Source: Streptomyces sp. R28 (GTDB lineage: Bacteria; Actinomycetota; Actinomycetes; Streptomycetales; Streptomycetaceae). Taken from it: a stretch of 64,000 nt of DNA. The notes beneath the pieces are model-generated. The model ran no database searches and was not told the origin of the DNA. It saw only the letters and a program-made list of their open reading frames with translations. A program made the translations under genes and the position numbers. Position 1 is the first letter of the stretch. Each line of letters starts with the position of its first letter. The DNA lies in the NCBI RefSeq assembly GCF_041052385.1, contig NZ_CP163439.1:1240001-1304000 (forward strand), given 5' to 3'. Positions 1-8,415 of this stretch are shown one piece after another.

Positions 1-544
1 CCAGTTGGAGATCCCGCTGGATGTCGTCCGCCGCGCGGCGGACGCCTGCCGGGGACGGTTCCTCCTCAACGCCGCCCCCGCCGCCGAACTCCCCGACGAC
101 CTGATCGCCCGCTGTGACGTGCTCATCGTGAACGAGCACGAACAGGCGGTGGTGTCAGGCCAGTTGGCGACGGACAAAGATGCTGAGGTCACGCCGGACG
201 AAGCGTCCGTACGGAAGGCGCACGACGCGCTGCGCGCCCGGGGTGCCAAGGCCGTGGTCACCACCCTGGGCGAGGCGGGCGCCATCGTCACCGACGCCGA
301 CGGCGTCTCCACGGCGCTCCCGGCCGTCCCCGCGACCGTCGTGGACACCACGGGCGCCGGTGACGCCTTCGCCGGAGTGCTCGCCGCCCGGCTCGCCGCC
401 GGTGACTCGCTCCTGGACGCCGCACGCCTCGGCATCGCCGCGGGCTCCCTGGCCGTACGGGTCTCGGGTGCGCCCCAGCAGTACGCCGGCCTGGCCACGC
501 TGCGCGCCCTCGCCCCCACCACTCCCCCTACCGAAAAGGACTGA
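1..544 (+). CDS. rbsK: Ribokinase, C-terminal part (gene starts before the window)
   Basis: PfkB-family sugar kinase that phosphorylates ribose at O5 with ATP in the cytoplasm. Only about the last 180 residues are here; the frame is open to the window edge, so the TTG at 5 is not a real start. Visible are the internal NEHE stretch typical of ribokinases and, near residue 118, the DTTGAGDAF motif, whose GAGD holds the catalytic Asp and the anion hole. The stop is four bases before rbsD, so the two are co-transcribed. Ribokinase is favoured over other PfkB kinases because a ribose pyranase follows directly. Confidence 0.9.
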   Translation, partial: QLEIPLDVVRRAADACRGRFLLNAAPAAELPDDLIARCDVLIVNEHEQAVVSGQLATDKDAEVTPDEASVRKAHDALRARGAKAVVTTLGEAGAIVTDADGVSTALPAVPATVVDTTGAGDAFAGVLAARLAAGDSLLDAARLGIAAGSLAVRVSGAPQQYAGLATLRALAPTTPPTEKD

Positions 545-548
545 ACCC

Positions 549-944
549 GTGCAGCGCAAGGGCATCATCCACCGCGAACTGGCCGGGCTGATCGCCGGTC
601 TCCGCCACACCGACACCTTCGTGATCAGCGACGCCGGGCTCCCCCTGGCACCCGACACCCCCGTCGTGGATCTCGGCTACCGGTACGGCCAATCCCCGTT
701 CCTGGACGTCGTCCAGACCGTGCTCAACGAGATCGTCGTCGAGCACAGCTGGGTGACCGACAAGATCCGCGAGGTCAACCTCACCGTCCACACCGGCCTG
801 CGCTCCTTCGGGCTCGACCCCGAACCCATCGACCACGACGAGTTCAAGGCCAGGGTCCGGGACGTCAAGTTCGCCGTACGGACGGGCGAGGACACCTTCT
901 ACGCCAACGTGCTCCTCCGCGCGGGGGTCCCCTTCACCCCGTGA
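549..944 (+). CDS. rbsD: D-ribose pyranase
   Basis: Cytoplasmic mutarotase that interconverts pyranose and furanose forms of D-ribose so that ribokinase can use it. The GTG start at 549 gives 131 residues, the normal family length. The N-terminus has the family pattern: HRELAGLIAGLRHTD with the catalytic His near residue 8, then ISDAGLPLAP. The C-terminus has the conserved RTGEDTFYANVLLRAGV stretch. It directly follows rbsK and is probably the last gene of a ribose uptake operon lying mostly outside the window. Confidence 0.93.
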   Translation: MQRKGIIHRELAGLIAGLRHTDTFVISDAGLPLAPDTPVVDLGYRYGQSPFLDVVQTVLNEIVVEHSWVTDKIREVNLTVHTGLRSFGLDPEPIDHDEFKARVRDVKFAVRTGEDTFYANVLLRAGVPFTP

Positions 945-1640
945 CAGCCGCCTGCGTGACGGGCAGCCGGACCTGGAGGGAGGAGAACCGTGTGGTCGGG
1001 GCGGCGTTCTGGTTGTCGTCGCTGTGCAGTTCACGACGCAGCCCAGCCTGGCCCGAGCTTGCGCCCGTTCCGGCGCAGCGTGAGCTTCATCGTTGGTGCA
1101 CCTTTTCCATGTCTGTTCAGTGACTTTTCGTTCTCGTCCCCCAAGGGGACAGAGGCGAGATCCTCCGGGCGGATTGGCGGTCCGGTCGACCGAGAACGGG
1201 ACATGCCCCCGCTCGTTTCCGCCTCGCCGGTTCACACAGAACTGATCTTGTGGGACGGGGAAGTTGATCAGAAACCCGTTCCATCAGGTTGATCAATTCA
1301 GATCCCACTCCCCGTGGCCTATCAGGCCGCCGGGGACGAACGGATGAACACGGGGACGCACACACAAAACCGCAGTTCAGGAGCCCTCAGCCATCGGCTC
1401 AAGAATCGCCACACACTCCACATGATGAGTCATCGGAAACACGTGGAGACAATGCCGACGGCACCGACCAGCGGTGCTGGCGCCGATTGGGCCCTATGCA
1501 ACTCATCTCCAACGCTGAGCGGAGCAGGATATCCGTCATTGGCCGGTTACCGAAACCGGTGATTCCGCGGACCATTGGCAGTCCACCGCGTCTCCCCGCT
1601 TCCCCACTGCCACGGAAGCAACTAAACCCGAAAGGCACTG
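945..1640 (+). other. No gene seen; intergenic DNA downstream of rbsD
   Basis: About 700 bases with no open frame that has a Streptomyces-like codon pattern. I see no strong hairpin, tRNA or insertion-sequence end. The last 200 bases are less GC-rich than the surroundings and lead into the excisionase-like gene, so part of this may be foreign or regulatory DNA for that gene. Confidence 0.5.
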
Positions 1641-1925
1641 TTGACAGGAATGCCCAATCAGAGCGGCGAAACGCCTCACGGCCAGTTCAGCCCCGAGCAC
1701 ATCCGCGCCACCTGGAGTGGGACGGCGAGCGTCGAGGACGCCGCCCAGGCATTCGGCTTGTCGAGATCGAAGAGCTACGACCTCGTTCGCCGCGGAGAAT
1801 TCCCATGCCGCGTGCTACCGATAGGCCGCACCGCCCGCGTCGTCACCGCCTCGCTCCTCCGCGTACTCGAAAGCGGCGAGCCGGAGTACAACGGACCCTC
1901 CAGTGCAAGCCCCAATCCGTCATGA
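1641..1925 (+). CDS. Small helix-turn-helix protein, excisionase/AlpA-like
   Basis: A 94-residue protein with one DNA-binding domain in the middle: VEDAAQAFGLSRSKSYDLVR (about residues 30-49) is a winged helix-turn-helix like those of excisionases and MerR-type small regulators, and RTARVVTASLLRVLES follows as the wing and last helix. The TTG at 1641 has an AAAGG element five bases upstream; ATG 1650 has none at proper distance, so TTG is preferred. In actinomycete integrative elements such genes sit next to a tyrosine integrase, but none follows here; the next 1.3 kb is hairpins and decay. Likely a surviving xis of a lost element. Regulator of another kind remains possible. Confidence 0.7.
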   Translation: MTGMPNQSGETPHGQFSPEHIRATWSGTASVEDAAQAFGLSRSKSYDLVRRGEFPCRVLPIGRTARVVTASLLRVLESGEPEYNGPSSASPNPS

Positions 1926-1935
1926 CCAACTGCCC

Positions 1936-1973
1936 GACGACGCCCCGCCGCAGCAAGCCGGCGGGGCGTCGTC
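1936..1973 (+). terminator. Hairpin terminator after the helix-turn-helix gene
   Basis: A perfect 15-bp stem, GACGACGCCCCGCCG (1936-1950) pairing with 1959-1973 across an 8-base loop CAGCAAGC. It begins ten bases after the stop codon. No T-run follows, as is usual in Streptomyces. Confidence 0.8.
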
Positions 1974-1994
1974 GCATCAGGTCCCCGTCTACGC

Positions 1995-2028
1995 AGGACC
2001 CCCGTCGGAGCAAGCTGACGGGGGTCCT
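1995..2028. terminator. Second hairpin, 12-bp stem
   Basis: AGGACCCCCGTC (1995-2006) pairs perfectly with 2017-2028 over a 10-base loop that again contains AGCAAGC, the same core as the loop of the hairpin 20 bases upstream. The stems are unrelated in sequence. It could be a second terminator or part of a structured recombination or regulatory site. Confidence 0.6.
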
Positions 2029-2041
2029 CACCTGTCACGAT

Positions 2042-2061
2042 CGATCACAAGCGATCACAAG
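2042..2061 (+). repeat. Tandem 10-bp direct repeat CGATCACAAG x2
   Basis: Two exact adjacent copies at 2042-2051 and 2052-2061, just after the two hairpins. Short tandem iterons of this kind occur at recombinase or replication-protein binding sites; here the role is unknown. Confidence 0.6.
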
Positions 2062-2130
2062 CGGGTCACCAACCCCGCGGACTCACTCACGTCACAAGAC
2101 TCTGACCTGGACTTACGCGCTCGCCCTGAA

Positions 2131-2180
2131 TCAACTGGACGCCCATGGACGGTTTCTACGACATGTGCCATGTGGTACCC
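2131..2180 (+). repeat. Dispersed 50-bp motif, copy 1 of 3
   Basis: The stretch TGGACGCCCATGGACGG followed by TTCTACGACATGTGCCATGT recurs, diverged, at 30421-30471 and 34585-34634. All three copies have a GTCACCAAC element upstream (about 65-85 bases). Copy 1 lies next to the excisionase-like gene and copy 2 near an integrase remnant, so a link to integrative elements is likely. Confidence 0.7.
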
Positions 2181-3263
2181 AGTGAGGGACCCAAGATCAG
2201 GACCGGAGCGTCTTCTGGCCCGTCAAAGCGGTATTGGAGGGTGTTAATCGGTGTCTCACTCACCCGCCTGACCCTCTCATCTGTCACGAGATGTCACATC
2301 CCCGGGGTAGAGGTGGCGGGACTTGGCTCTCTCAAGACGGCACCCCACGGCTGTCAGCACCAAGTGTGGCGGCACGGATGAGTCCCGGCGTGGCTCACCT
2401 GGCGACCTCCTGGAATCCCACCCAAACACCACACGCGGTGAACAAGATCTTTCTTCCCTCTGGTAGGAGGCTTGGCCGTAGCCGGATGGGCACTTCCGGG
2501 TGCAGTTGGTTCCAGGTCCACCGCCCTCTTGCTGGCCCTACGGCTCGGCAAGTGGCAGGGCTCGTAGACCGCGTAGCTCACGCCTGCCGATCCTCCGCGC
2601 CCCCGTGCAGGCCTCCATGCTCTGGCCCGCGCGGCAAGCGTATTCGGCCGGGTCCACACCGGAGTACAGCCAGAACGAGATCCCGACGGGACAGGACCTA
2701 CCGAAGTGCCCATGCCGTTGGCCAGAGCCTGCCGCGACGAGGCCGCGGCAGGCTTCGACCACCTGTGCGGGGGGGGAGGGTGCGGCGTCGGCGGGTCGAG
2801 CTCTACCGCCTGGTGGCCTCCGACCGGCGCTGCTGCCGCGTCGCCTTCGGCTTGGATCGTGATGGTTGGCGCAGCTTCGCGTCGACCGGATGACCGACGT
2901 GTGCGCACGGACCTGGCACCTCCGCCCGCGCGCGGCGCCCGACCCGGCAACGTACGCGCAGGAGACCGGCCGGTGCGTCGAACTCACTGCCACCGTCCTG
3001 GGCGATCTGCTGCCCATCCTCGGCCTCCCCGAGACCACCCCGAACTTCCGGCCATGGGCGTGTCAAATACATCCAGTCAACTGGTCACCACAATTACTGG
3101 AAGCTGACCCGGCCCGAATTGGGCGGTCATGCACTGTTTGCTGATGGAGGAACCTATGAATCTGAGAGTTCGCTGAGCATTCGGCGCCCACATTCGTATC
3201 TGAGGACGCGCTTCACCCGTGCCGGAAGCCCTGCCGGCTCCGGAGATGTCCTTGAGAGGCCCG
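2181..3263 (+). other. No confident gene; degraded coding DNA
   Basis: No frame runs cleanly. From about 2800 to 3060 coding-like segments appear in successive frames, including VCARTWHLRPR and GRCVELTATVLGDLLPILGL, interrupted near 2890 and by an eight-G run near 2770. This looks like a frameshifted remnant of an unrecognised protein. The last 200 bases must hold the promoter of the DUF1996 gene. Confidence 0.4.
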
Positions 3264-4721
3264 ATGAGACGCAACACGCGAAAGAGATCGAAGACTGCCC
3301 GCCGGGCGGTAGGCGCGGCGGCCGCACTGGCCATCGGGGCCGGTGGACTGGTGGCGGTCAACATCTACGCCTCGGCCGACGAGACCGGCGCGTCGAAGGG
3401 CTCTGCCCAGAACCAGGTGCTCGCGGCCGGCACCTCCACCATCGACTGCCCCGACGTCGGCCAGCAGTTGACATCAGTGCCCGCCCAGGCGAAGGCCCAG
3501 GTCGACAAGGAACTGGCACTCCTCGACAAGCAGATATCCGAGGCATACCAGCGCCTTTCCACCTCCCAGAAGGCGATTGCGCAGGACCCCAACTTCGCCC
3601 AGAACGCGATCGTGGGTCCGCTGAAGGACAAGCGGAAGGCGACGATCGACCGGATCGCCACCGCCATCGGCCGCGTGGCAGCCAAGCCGCAGGGCCTTGA
3701 CGCACTGGCGGCCTGCACGCTGCGTGCCACCGGCAACCAGCCCACCCCCGGTCAGGGTGGCAACAACAACCAAGGTGGCAACAACACCAATGCCGGAGCA
3801 ACCGGCACCGGCCCCGTCGCCGCCGACTTCGTGGACATCACCAAGGTGAAGTCCAATGTGCGCACGCCGGCCAAGTCGGCGAAGGCTTCAAGGGGTGTCT
3901 TCGTCAGCAAGTGCGGGGTGAACGCCAACAAGCTGTACAACAGCGACAACGTCATCGTCGCGCCCGGCGTCACCAACGGCGCACACCACGTGCACGATTA
4001 CGTCGGCAACCAGGACAACGACGCCTTCTCCAGCGACCAGGACTTCGTCAAGGCCGGGACCAGCTGCCAGAACAAGGGCGACAAGTCGTCCTACTACTGG
4101 CCGGTGCTGCGCCTGCAGAACGGCACCAAGGAGTTCGACGCCGACAAGCAGGGCGGCGGCGCCGAGGGCAACACGGGCCGGATTCTGACGGCCAAGCAGG
4201 CCACCTTGAACTTTGTGGGCAGCCCCCGCGGCAAGGTGGTGGCGATGCCCAAGTTCCTGCGCATCATCACCGGTGACGCCAAGGCGTTCGTCAACGGCAC
4301 GGCCAACGCCAACGCCTCCTGGAGCTGCACCGGCTTCGAGAACAAGGTGCAGTTGAAGGACAAGTACCCCCTCTGCCCGTCAGGCAGCGACGTGGTGCGC
4401 ACCTTCAAGTTCCAGAGCTGCTGGGACGGCACGAACATCGACAGCGCCAACCACCGTACACACGTGGCCTTCGCCGACGCGGCCGGCAACTGCCCGACCG
4501 GCTTCAAGGCCATTCCGCAGTTGGTTCAGCGTCTGGTGTACGACGTGGACGCGCCCAGTATCAAGGACAACGGCAAGACCCGTCCGTTCTTCTCGCTGGA
4601 CAGCTTCCCCGAACAGCAGCACAAGCCGGTCACCGACCACGGTGACTTCATCAATGTCTTCGACGCGAAGCTGATGAACAAGGCGGTCCAGTGCATCAAC
4701 ACCGGACGTAAGTGCAGCTGA
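3264..4721 (+). CDS. Secreted DUF1996 domain protein
   Basis: A 485-residue exported protein of unknown function. The start ATG 3264 has GAGAGG at good spacing. A basic N-terminus ([13 protein letters not shown]) and a hydrophobic stretch at about residues 15-35 form a Sec-type signal. Residues 35-150 are charged and helix-prone, then an NNQGGNN linker. The DUF1996 domain follows, with the diagnostic HHVHDYVG at 241-248, [11 protein letters not shown] and an RPWFS-like tail ([23 protein letters not shown] region), many Trp, and paired Cys. The histidine cluster hints at metal binding, but no reaction is established for the family. It stands alone with its own terminator. Confidence 0.88.
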   Translation: MRRNTRKRSKTARRAVGAAAALAIGAGGLVAVNIYASADETGASKGSAQNQVLAAGTSTIDCPDVGQQLTSVPAQAKAQVDKELALLDKQISEAYQRLSTSQKAIAQDPNFAQNAIVGPLKDKRKATIDRIATAIGRVAAKPQGLDALAACTLRATGNQPTPGQGGNNNQGGNNTNAGATGTGPVAADFVDITKVKSNVRTPAKSAKASRGVFVSKCGVNANKLYNSDNVIVAPGVTNGAHHVHDYVGNQDNDAFSSDQDFVKAGTSCQNKGDKSSYYWPVLRLQNGTKEFDADKQGGGAEGNTGRILTAKQATLNFVGSPRGKVVAMPKFLRIITGDAKAFVNGTANANASWSCTGFENKVQLKDKYPLCPSGSDVVRTFKFQSCWDGTNIDSANHRTHVAFADAAGNCPTGFKAIPQLVQRLVYDVDAPSIKDNGKTRPFFSLDSFPEQQHKPVTDHGDFINVFDAKLMNKAVQCINTGRKCS

Positions 4722-4734
4722 GTCCGAGTACCGA

Positions 4735-4766
4735 GCGGTGGGCGTCGCGCTGCCGACGCCCACCGC
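4735..4766 (+). terminator. Terminator of the DUF1996 gene
   Basis: A 13-bp perfect stem: 4735-4747 (core GGTGGGCGTCG) pairs with 4754-4766 over a 6-base loop, starting 13 bases after the stop. Confidence 0.85.
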
Positions 4767-4975
4767 CATGAACGGAATCTCTGCTCTGGCGCGGTGGTGT
4801 TCTGCCTGGCGAGAAGCACCCGCCGAGTCGGACGATGTTCAACGCGGCGGGCGAGCTCGACTGGACCCGCGCGTACGTGGACGCTCCCACGTGCGCGCAA
4901 AAAAGGGGAGCCGCGACCGGCCCGTCGCCGGTCGACCGGCGGAAGACGGGCAGCAAGCACCACCTGATGGTGAGT

Positions 4976-5047
4976 CACGGGGCTGGTGAAGCCTGAAGCA
5001 CCACCGGGTTCGGAGCCCTTTGATCAGACGGGTTCACCAGCCCCGTG
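4976..5047. repeat. 15-bp inverted repeat with a 42-base spacer
   Basis: CACGGGGCTGGTGAA (4976-4990) is exactly complementary to TTCACCAGCCCCGTG (5033-5047). It lies in the 390 bases between the DUF1996 terminator and the GNAT/IF-1 operon. It may be a long-range RNA hairpin in a leader, or the ends of a small mobile relic. Confidence 0.6.
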
Positions 5048-5158
5048 TCGTGGCGACGGCACGTACGCGATCAAGTCGAGGAAAAGTATTTGAGCGAGGC
5101 GGCGCCCCGCCGCTACTTTCGTGGTGGACCGTGAAGTCGTCGTATGGAGGTGAGCCCC

Positions 5159-5212
5159 GTGAACACAGTTACCCATGGGTGCTCCCTCAACCCGTCACGG
5201 TCCGGCGGCTGA
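5159..5212 (+). CDS. Possible 17-residue leader peptide ahead of the GNAT/IF-1 operon
   Basis: GTG at 5159 is preceded by an excellent GGAGGT seven bases upstream and opens a 17-codon frame (MNTVTHGCSLNPSRSGG) ending at 5212, 54 bases before the GNAT start. The ribosome site is the best in this intergenic region and serves no other frame. A translated leader controlling the operon would fit, but a chance match is possible. Confidence 0.35.
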   Translation: MNTVTHGCSLNPSRSGG

Positions 5213-5266
5213 CGTTCGGTGTCGCCCGGAGCGCCTGAGATCGAGGCACTCCTGGAGGAGACTCCG

Positions 5267-6058
5267 ATGAACACGAAGCCTTTCACATCTGGCCTGAGTG
5301 AGAACGCGGTGATGATCACGCGCGTCGCGGACAGGCAATGGCATGCACTGGATGACGACCTGGTGGTCGGCCGCGGGCATGCGCAGCTCCGGCCCGACGG
5401 ACGCTTGTTCGTCAGCATCGACGCCTGGCACGACGCCACCTTCGACCGGCTCGCCGAGGCGATGCTGGCGGAACTGCCGGCGCCGCTGCACACGGTGGTC
5501 GACGAAGCCGACGTCGAGCTGACGGCCGGCTGGCGGCGAGCCGGTTTCACGATCCGGCGCCGCGAGTGGGAGTACGTCGTGCCGACCGACCCGCGGGTCA
5601 CCGGGCTCGAAGCAGTCCTGCCGCCTTCGGGCGTGACGATCGTGCCCGCCGGTCAGGCGGACGAGAGTCTGCTGCGGGCGGTGGACCGCGCGATCCGTGA
5701 CGAAGTCGAGGCGACCGTCGGGTGGCAGTCGATGCCCGCGGAGGTAATTCCCCGCCCCGAAGGCGACACCATCGTCGACCCGTCGAAGTACGCGGTGGCC
5801 GCGGCGCCGGACCGCTACCTGGGTCTGATCCGGGTGGTGACGGTGAACCGGCCGCGCATCGGGCTGGTCGCGGTCCGGGCCGGCGAGCAGCGCCGCGGCA
5901 TCGCGCGGGCGCTGCTGGCCCACGCATTGGGGACGCTGCGCCGCTCCGGGTTCGCCGCGGCCTGGACCGAAGTCCACGAGTCCAACCAAGCAGCCTCGGC
6001 GCTGTTCGAGGGCATCGGCGCCCAGCCGATGAGCAGCAACCTGGAGCTGGTGCGATGA
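5267..6058 (+). CDS. GNAT-family N-acetyltransferase
   Basis: A 263-residue acetyl-CoA dependent transferase, substrate unknown. ATG 5267 is chosen because GGAGGAG lies six bases upstream; a GTG 48 bases earlier has none. The protein looks like two GNAT halves: a degenerate N-terminal half (about 1-100, with [22 protein letters not shown]) and a C-terminal half with the acetyl-CoA loop [15 protein letters not shown] near residue 208 and the [15 protein letters not shown] end typical of the fold. Its TGA overlaps the ATG of the IF-1 gene, so both are translated together, suggesting a role near translation or ribosomal protein modification. That link is inference. Confidence 0.85.
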   Translation: MNTKPFTSGLSENAVMITRVADRQWHALDDDLVVGRGHAQLRPDGRLFVSIDAWHDATFDRLAEAMLAELPAPLHTVVDEADVELTAGWRRAGFTIRRREWEYVVPTDPRVTGLEAVLPPSGVTIVPAGQADESLLRAVDRAIRDEVEATVGWQSMPAEVIPRPEGDTIVDPSKYAVAAAPDRYLGLIRVVTVNRPRIGLVAVRAGEQRRGIARALLAHALGTLRRSGFAAAWTEVHESNQAASALFEGIGAQPMSSNLELVR

Positions 6059-6279
6059 CGAAGAACAAGAACGTCATCGAAGTCGAGGGCAAGGTCGTCG
6101 AGTGCCTACGCAGCGCCATGTTCACCGTGGAGCTCGAGAACGGCCACCAGGTGCTCGCGCACATCAGCGGGAAGATCCGCAAGAACTACATCAAGATCGT
6201 GCTGGAAGACCGGGTGCTGGTGGAGCTCCCGCCGTACGACCTGACGCGCGGCCGGATCGTGTTCCGGTACCGGAACTAG
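6055..6279 (+). CDS. infA: Translation initiation factor IF-1 (probably the secondary paralogue)
   Basis: A 74-residue S1/OB-fold factor that binds the 30S A site with IF-2 and IF-3 during initiation. The whole family pattern is present: [34 protein letters not shown], and [19 protein letters not shown] at the end. The start is the ATG of an ATGA overlap with the upstream GNAT gene. The main actinomycete infA lies in the ribosomal-protein cluster next to rpmJ and rpsM; this one does not, so it is most likely the extra copy many Streptomyces carry. A strong terminator follows. Confidence 0.93.
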   Translation: MTKNKNVIEVEGKVVECLRSAMFTVELENGHQVLAHISGKIRKNYIKIVLEDRVLVELPPYDLTRGRIVFRYRN

Positions 6280-6312
6280 CGGCGGTCGGCACCTTCCGCG
6301 GTAGCTGATCCT

Positions 6313-6349
6313 GGGGCCCCGGTCACGGCGTTTCCGTGACCGGGGCCCC
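6313..6349 (+). terminator. Terminator of the GNAT/IF-1 operon
   Basis: A perfect 16-bp stem GGGGCCCCGGTCACGG (6313-6328) with 6334-6349 and a 5-base CGTTT loop, 34 bases after the IF-1 stop. Confidence 0.9.
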
Positions 6350-6354
6350 GATGA

Positions 6355-6582
6355 TGGCTCGCACGGCCGCGGCGGCCACCGCTCCAGCCGCGGCCAGCAG
6401 GTCTGGCCCGAGCCGAACCCCAGCTCCGGGGGCAGCAGTTGCCAGGCGATGTCGTGCAGCACGTACAGGATGCCCTGCAGGCACAGCCGGTCCGGCACCG
6501 GCCGCGGGCCAGGAGCCTTCCCGGGCCAGAGCGGCAGCAGCGGCGCGATCAGCGCCCGCAGGTGCATCCTCGCGTTGTCCAC
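6355..6582 (-). pseudogene. IS5-family transposase remnant (N-terminal piece)
   Basis: On the minus strand about 75 residues match the start of IS5-group (DUF4096) transposases: LIAPLLPLWPGK, then VPDRLCLQGILYVLHDIAWQ, LLPPELGFGSG and TCWPRLERW. Nothing follows: the DDE domain is missing and the frame runs into the operon terminator. An old, truncated insertion. Confidence 0.75.
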
Positions 6583-6736
6583 CGCGATCTGGCCGATGCC
6601 GCCGCCCGGAAGCGTCCAGGGCCACCGGAGTCGCCCGGCCCGGCTCGCGCCCGTGCGCCCGTCCCTGGCCCCGCCCGTCGCGACCGGCTGCCGGATTGCC
6701 CCGGTGTGCTAAACAGGGAGCAACCAAAGGGGCATT

Positions 6737-7915
6737 TTGCAGCAGCTCACGCTCGGAATCATGTCGCAGACCCGCAAGGAAAACGAGCATCGCCTGCCCG
6801 TTCACCCCGCTCATTTCGACCGTATCGACGCCGGTCTCCGCAAGCGCATCTACCTCCAGGAAAACTACGGAGAGTATTTCGGCGTCCCAGACAGCCAGCT
6901 CGCCCCGCTCGTCGCGGGCTTCCGCACCCGCGAGGAACTCATCGCCGACTGCGATGTCATCCTGCTGGCCAAACCGGTCCACCAAGACCTGGCGGAACTG
7001 CGCGAAGGTCAGGTTCTGTGGGGCTGGCCGCACTGTGTCCAGGACGAGAAGGTCACCCAGACCGCCATCGACCGGCGGCTGACTCTGATCGCCTTCGAAG
7101 CGATGAACCACTGGACCCGCAGCGGCGCCTTCAACCTGCACGTCTTCCACAAGAACAACGAGCTGGCCGGGTACTCCTCGGTCCTGCACGCCATGCAGCT
7201 GACCGGCGTGACAGGCGACTACGGGCGGCGGCAGCGCGCGGTCGTCATCGGCTTCGGCGCGACCGCCCGCGGCGCAGTGACCGCGCTCAGCGCCCTGGGC
7301 GTGCACGACGTCGACGTGCTCACCGCGCGTGGCGTCACCGCCGTCAGCTCCCCCATCCACTCCGCGCGGATCGTCCACTTCGACCACGACAAGGCCGACG
7401 ACACCCTCGCCCCGCGACGCAGTGTCGCCCTCACCGAGGACGGTCCGCTGCCGCTGGCCGAGTTCCTCGCCGGGCACGACATCATCGTCAACTGCGTGCT
7501 GCAGGACACCGACGCGCCGCTGCTGTTCCTGATAGACGAGGACCTGCCCAAGCTGGCTCCCGGCACCCTGGTCATCGACGTCTCCTGCGACGAGGGCATG
7601 GGCTTCGACTGGGCCCGGCCCACCACCTTCACCGACCCGATGTTCACCGTCGGCGACCACGTCAGGTACTACGGGGTGGACCACAGCCCCTCCTACCTGT
7701 GGGACTCCGCGACCTGGGAGAACAGCGAGGCCCTCCTGCCGTATCTGGACGTCGTGCTCCAGGGCCCCGACGGCTGGGACGCCGACGACACGATCCGGCA
7801 CGCCATCGAGATCCGCCGGGGCGTAGTCCAGAACCTCAAGGTGCTCGCCTTCCAGCACCGCACCCCGGAATACCCGCATGCCCACGAGGAGACCCGGGCG
7901 GCGTCGCGGCCGTAG
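6737..7915 (+). CDS. Alanine dehydrogenase/PNT-like enzyme, possibly N5-(carboxyethyl)ornithine synthase type
   Basis: A 392-residue NAD(P)-dependent enzyme of the alanine dehydrogenase / transhydrogenase / saccharopine-reductase superfamily. The N-terminal half has the ENEHRLPVHPAHFDRI and DVILLAKPV motifs where the substrate is bound; the second half has a Rossmann loop VVIGFGATARGAVTALSALG at about 170-190 and an IDVSCDEGMGFD stretch. N5-(carboxyethyl)ornithine synthase, which joins pyruvate and ornithine, belongs to this group and is the closest type I recall, but lysine/saccharopine-like reductases cannot be excluded. TTG 6737 has AAGGGG upstream; ATG 6761 is an alternative start. It stands alone. 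Confidence 0.72.
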   Translation: MQQLTLGIMSQTRKENEHRLPVHPAHFDRIDAGLRKRIYLQENYGEYFGVPDSQLAPLVAGFRTREELIADCDVILLAKPVHQDLAELREGQVLWGWPHCVQDEKVTQTAIDRRLTLIAFEAMNHWTRSGAFNLHVFHKNNELAGYSSVLHAMQLTGVTGDYGRRQRAVVIGFGATARGAVTALSALGVHDVDVLTARGVTAVSSPIHSARIVHFDHDKADDTLAPRRSVALTEDGPLPLAEFLAGHDIIVNCVLQDTDAPLLFLIDEDLPKLAPGTLVIDVSCDEGMGFDWARPTTFTDPMFTVGDHVRYYGVDHSPSYLWDSATWENSEALLPYLDVVLQGPDGWDADDTIRHAIEIRRGVVQNLKVLAFQHRTPEYPHAHEETRAASRP

Positions 7916-8116
7916 CGACGGGGTATCCGGTGTTCAGTCGTCCTCCAACCGCCGTCCCGGGTCGCCGCGCGGCGGGCGCCAGCGAGGTGAGTGCCGCAGC
8001 GGCGTTGAACGTCTGGAGCGTGATCATGTTGGCCGGCAGGTCATGGTCGGCGAACGGACCCTGGCCGGCCCACGGCCGGGCCGCAGAATCGCCCTCCGCT
8101 TCGTACTGCCGGGCGG

Positions 8117-8281
8117 TCAGTCGCAGCAGTCGCAGCCGGGTCGGCAATCACAGGCATCCGTCTCAGTGCCGGCGGACGGGACCAGGGCGGAGGCGGGGGC
8201 CGCGCAGCAGCCCTTGCCTCGCCAGGTGTCGCGGCCTTCCTTGACGGCAATAGCGGCGATGACGAGGGGGGTGACGGGGTC
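8117..8281 (-). pseudogene. C-terminal remnant of a cation transporter
   Basis: The minus strand ends with about 54 residues like the tail of actinomycete cation efflux proteins: PLVIAAIAVKEGRDTWRGKG, then a Cys-rich end (GCC, DACDCRPGCDCC). The membrane domain that should precede it is absent; upstream sequence is unrelated. The Cys-rich tail suggests a heavy-metal substrate for the ancestor. Confidence 0.55.
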
Positions 8282-8415
8282 GCGCCCGTCAGTCCCCGGC
8301 CTGCTCAACGGGGGCCACTCCGCCCGACGCCGATCAACCGAGTCGGGCCTGGCCAGCGCCCTCTAGGCTGGCCGGGAGATCGGCGCGGCCCGGCGAAGCA
8401 GGAAAGCGGAGCACC

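Noticed and set aside
2234..2893. 219-residue plus-strand frame in the decayed region
   Set aside because: Arg/Pro-rich low-quality translation, no start signal, and frame changes around 2890; at most a fragment of a dead gene.
6323..7885. Long minus-strand frame of 520 residues opposite the dehydrogenase
   Set aside because: Composition is Val/Gly/Gln-rich mirror text of a high-GC gene; no family motif, and the plus-strand frame is clearly conserved.
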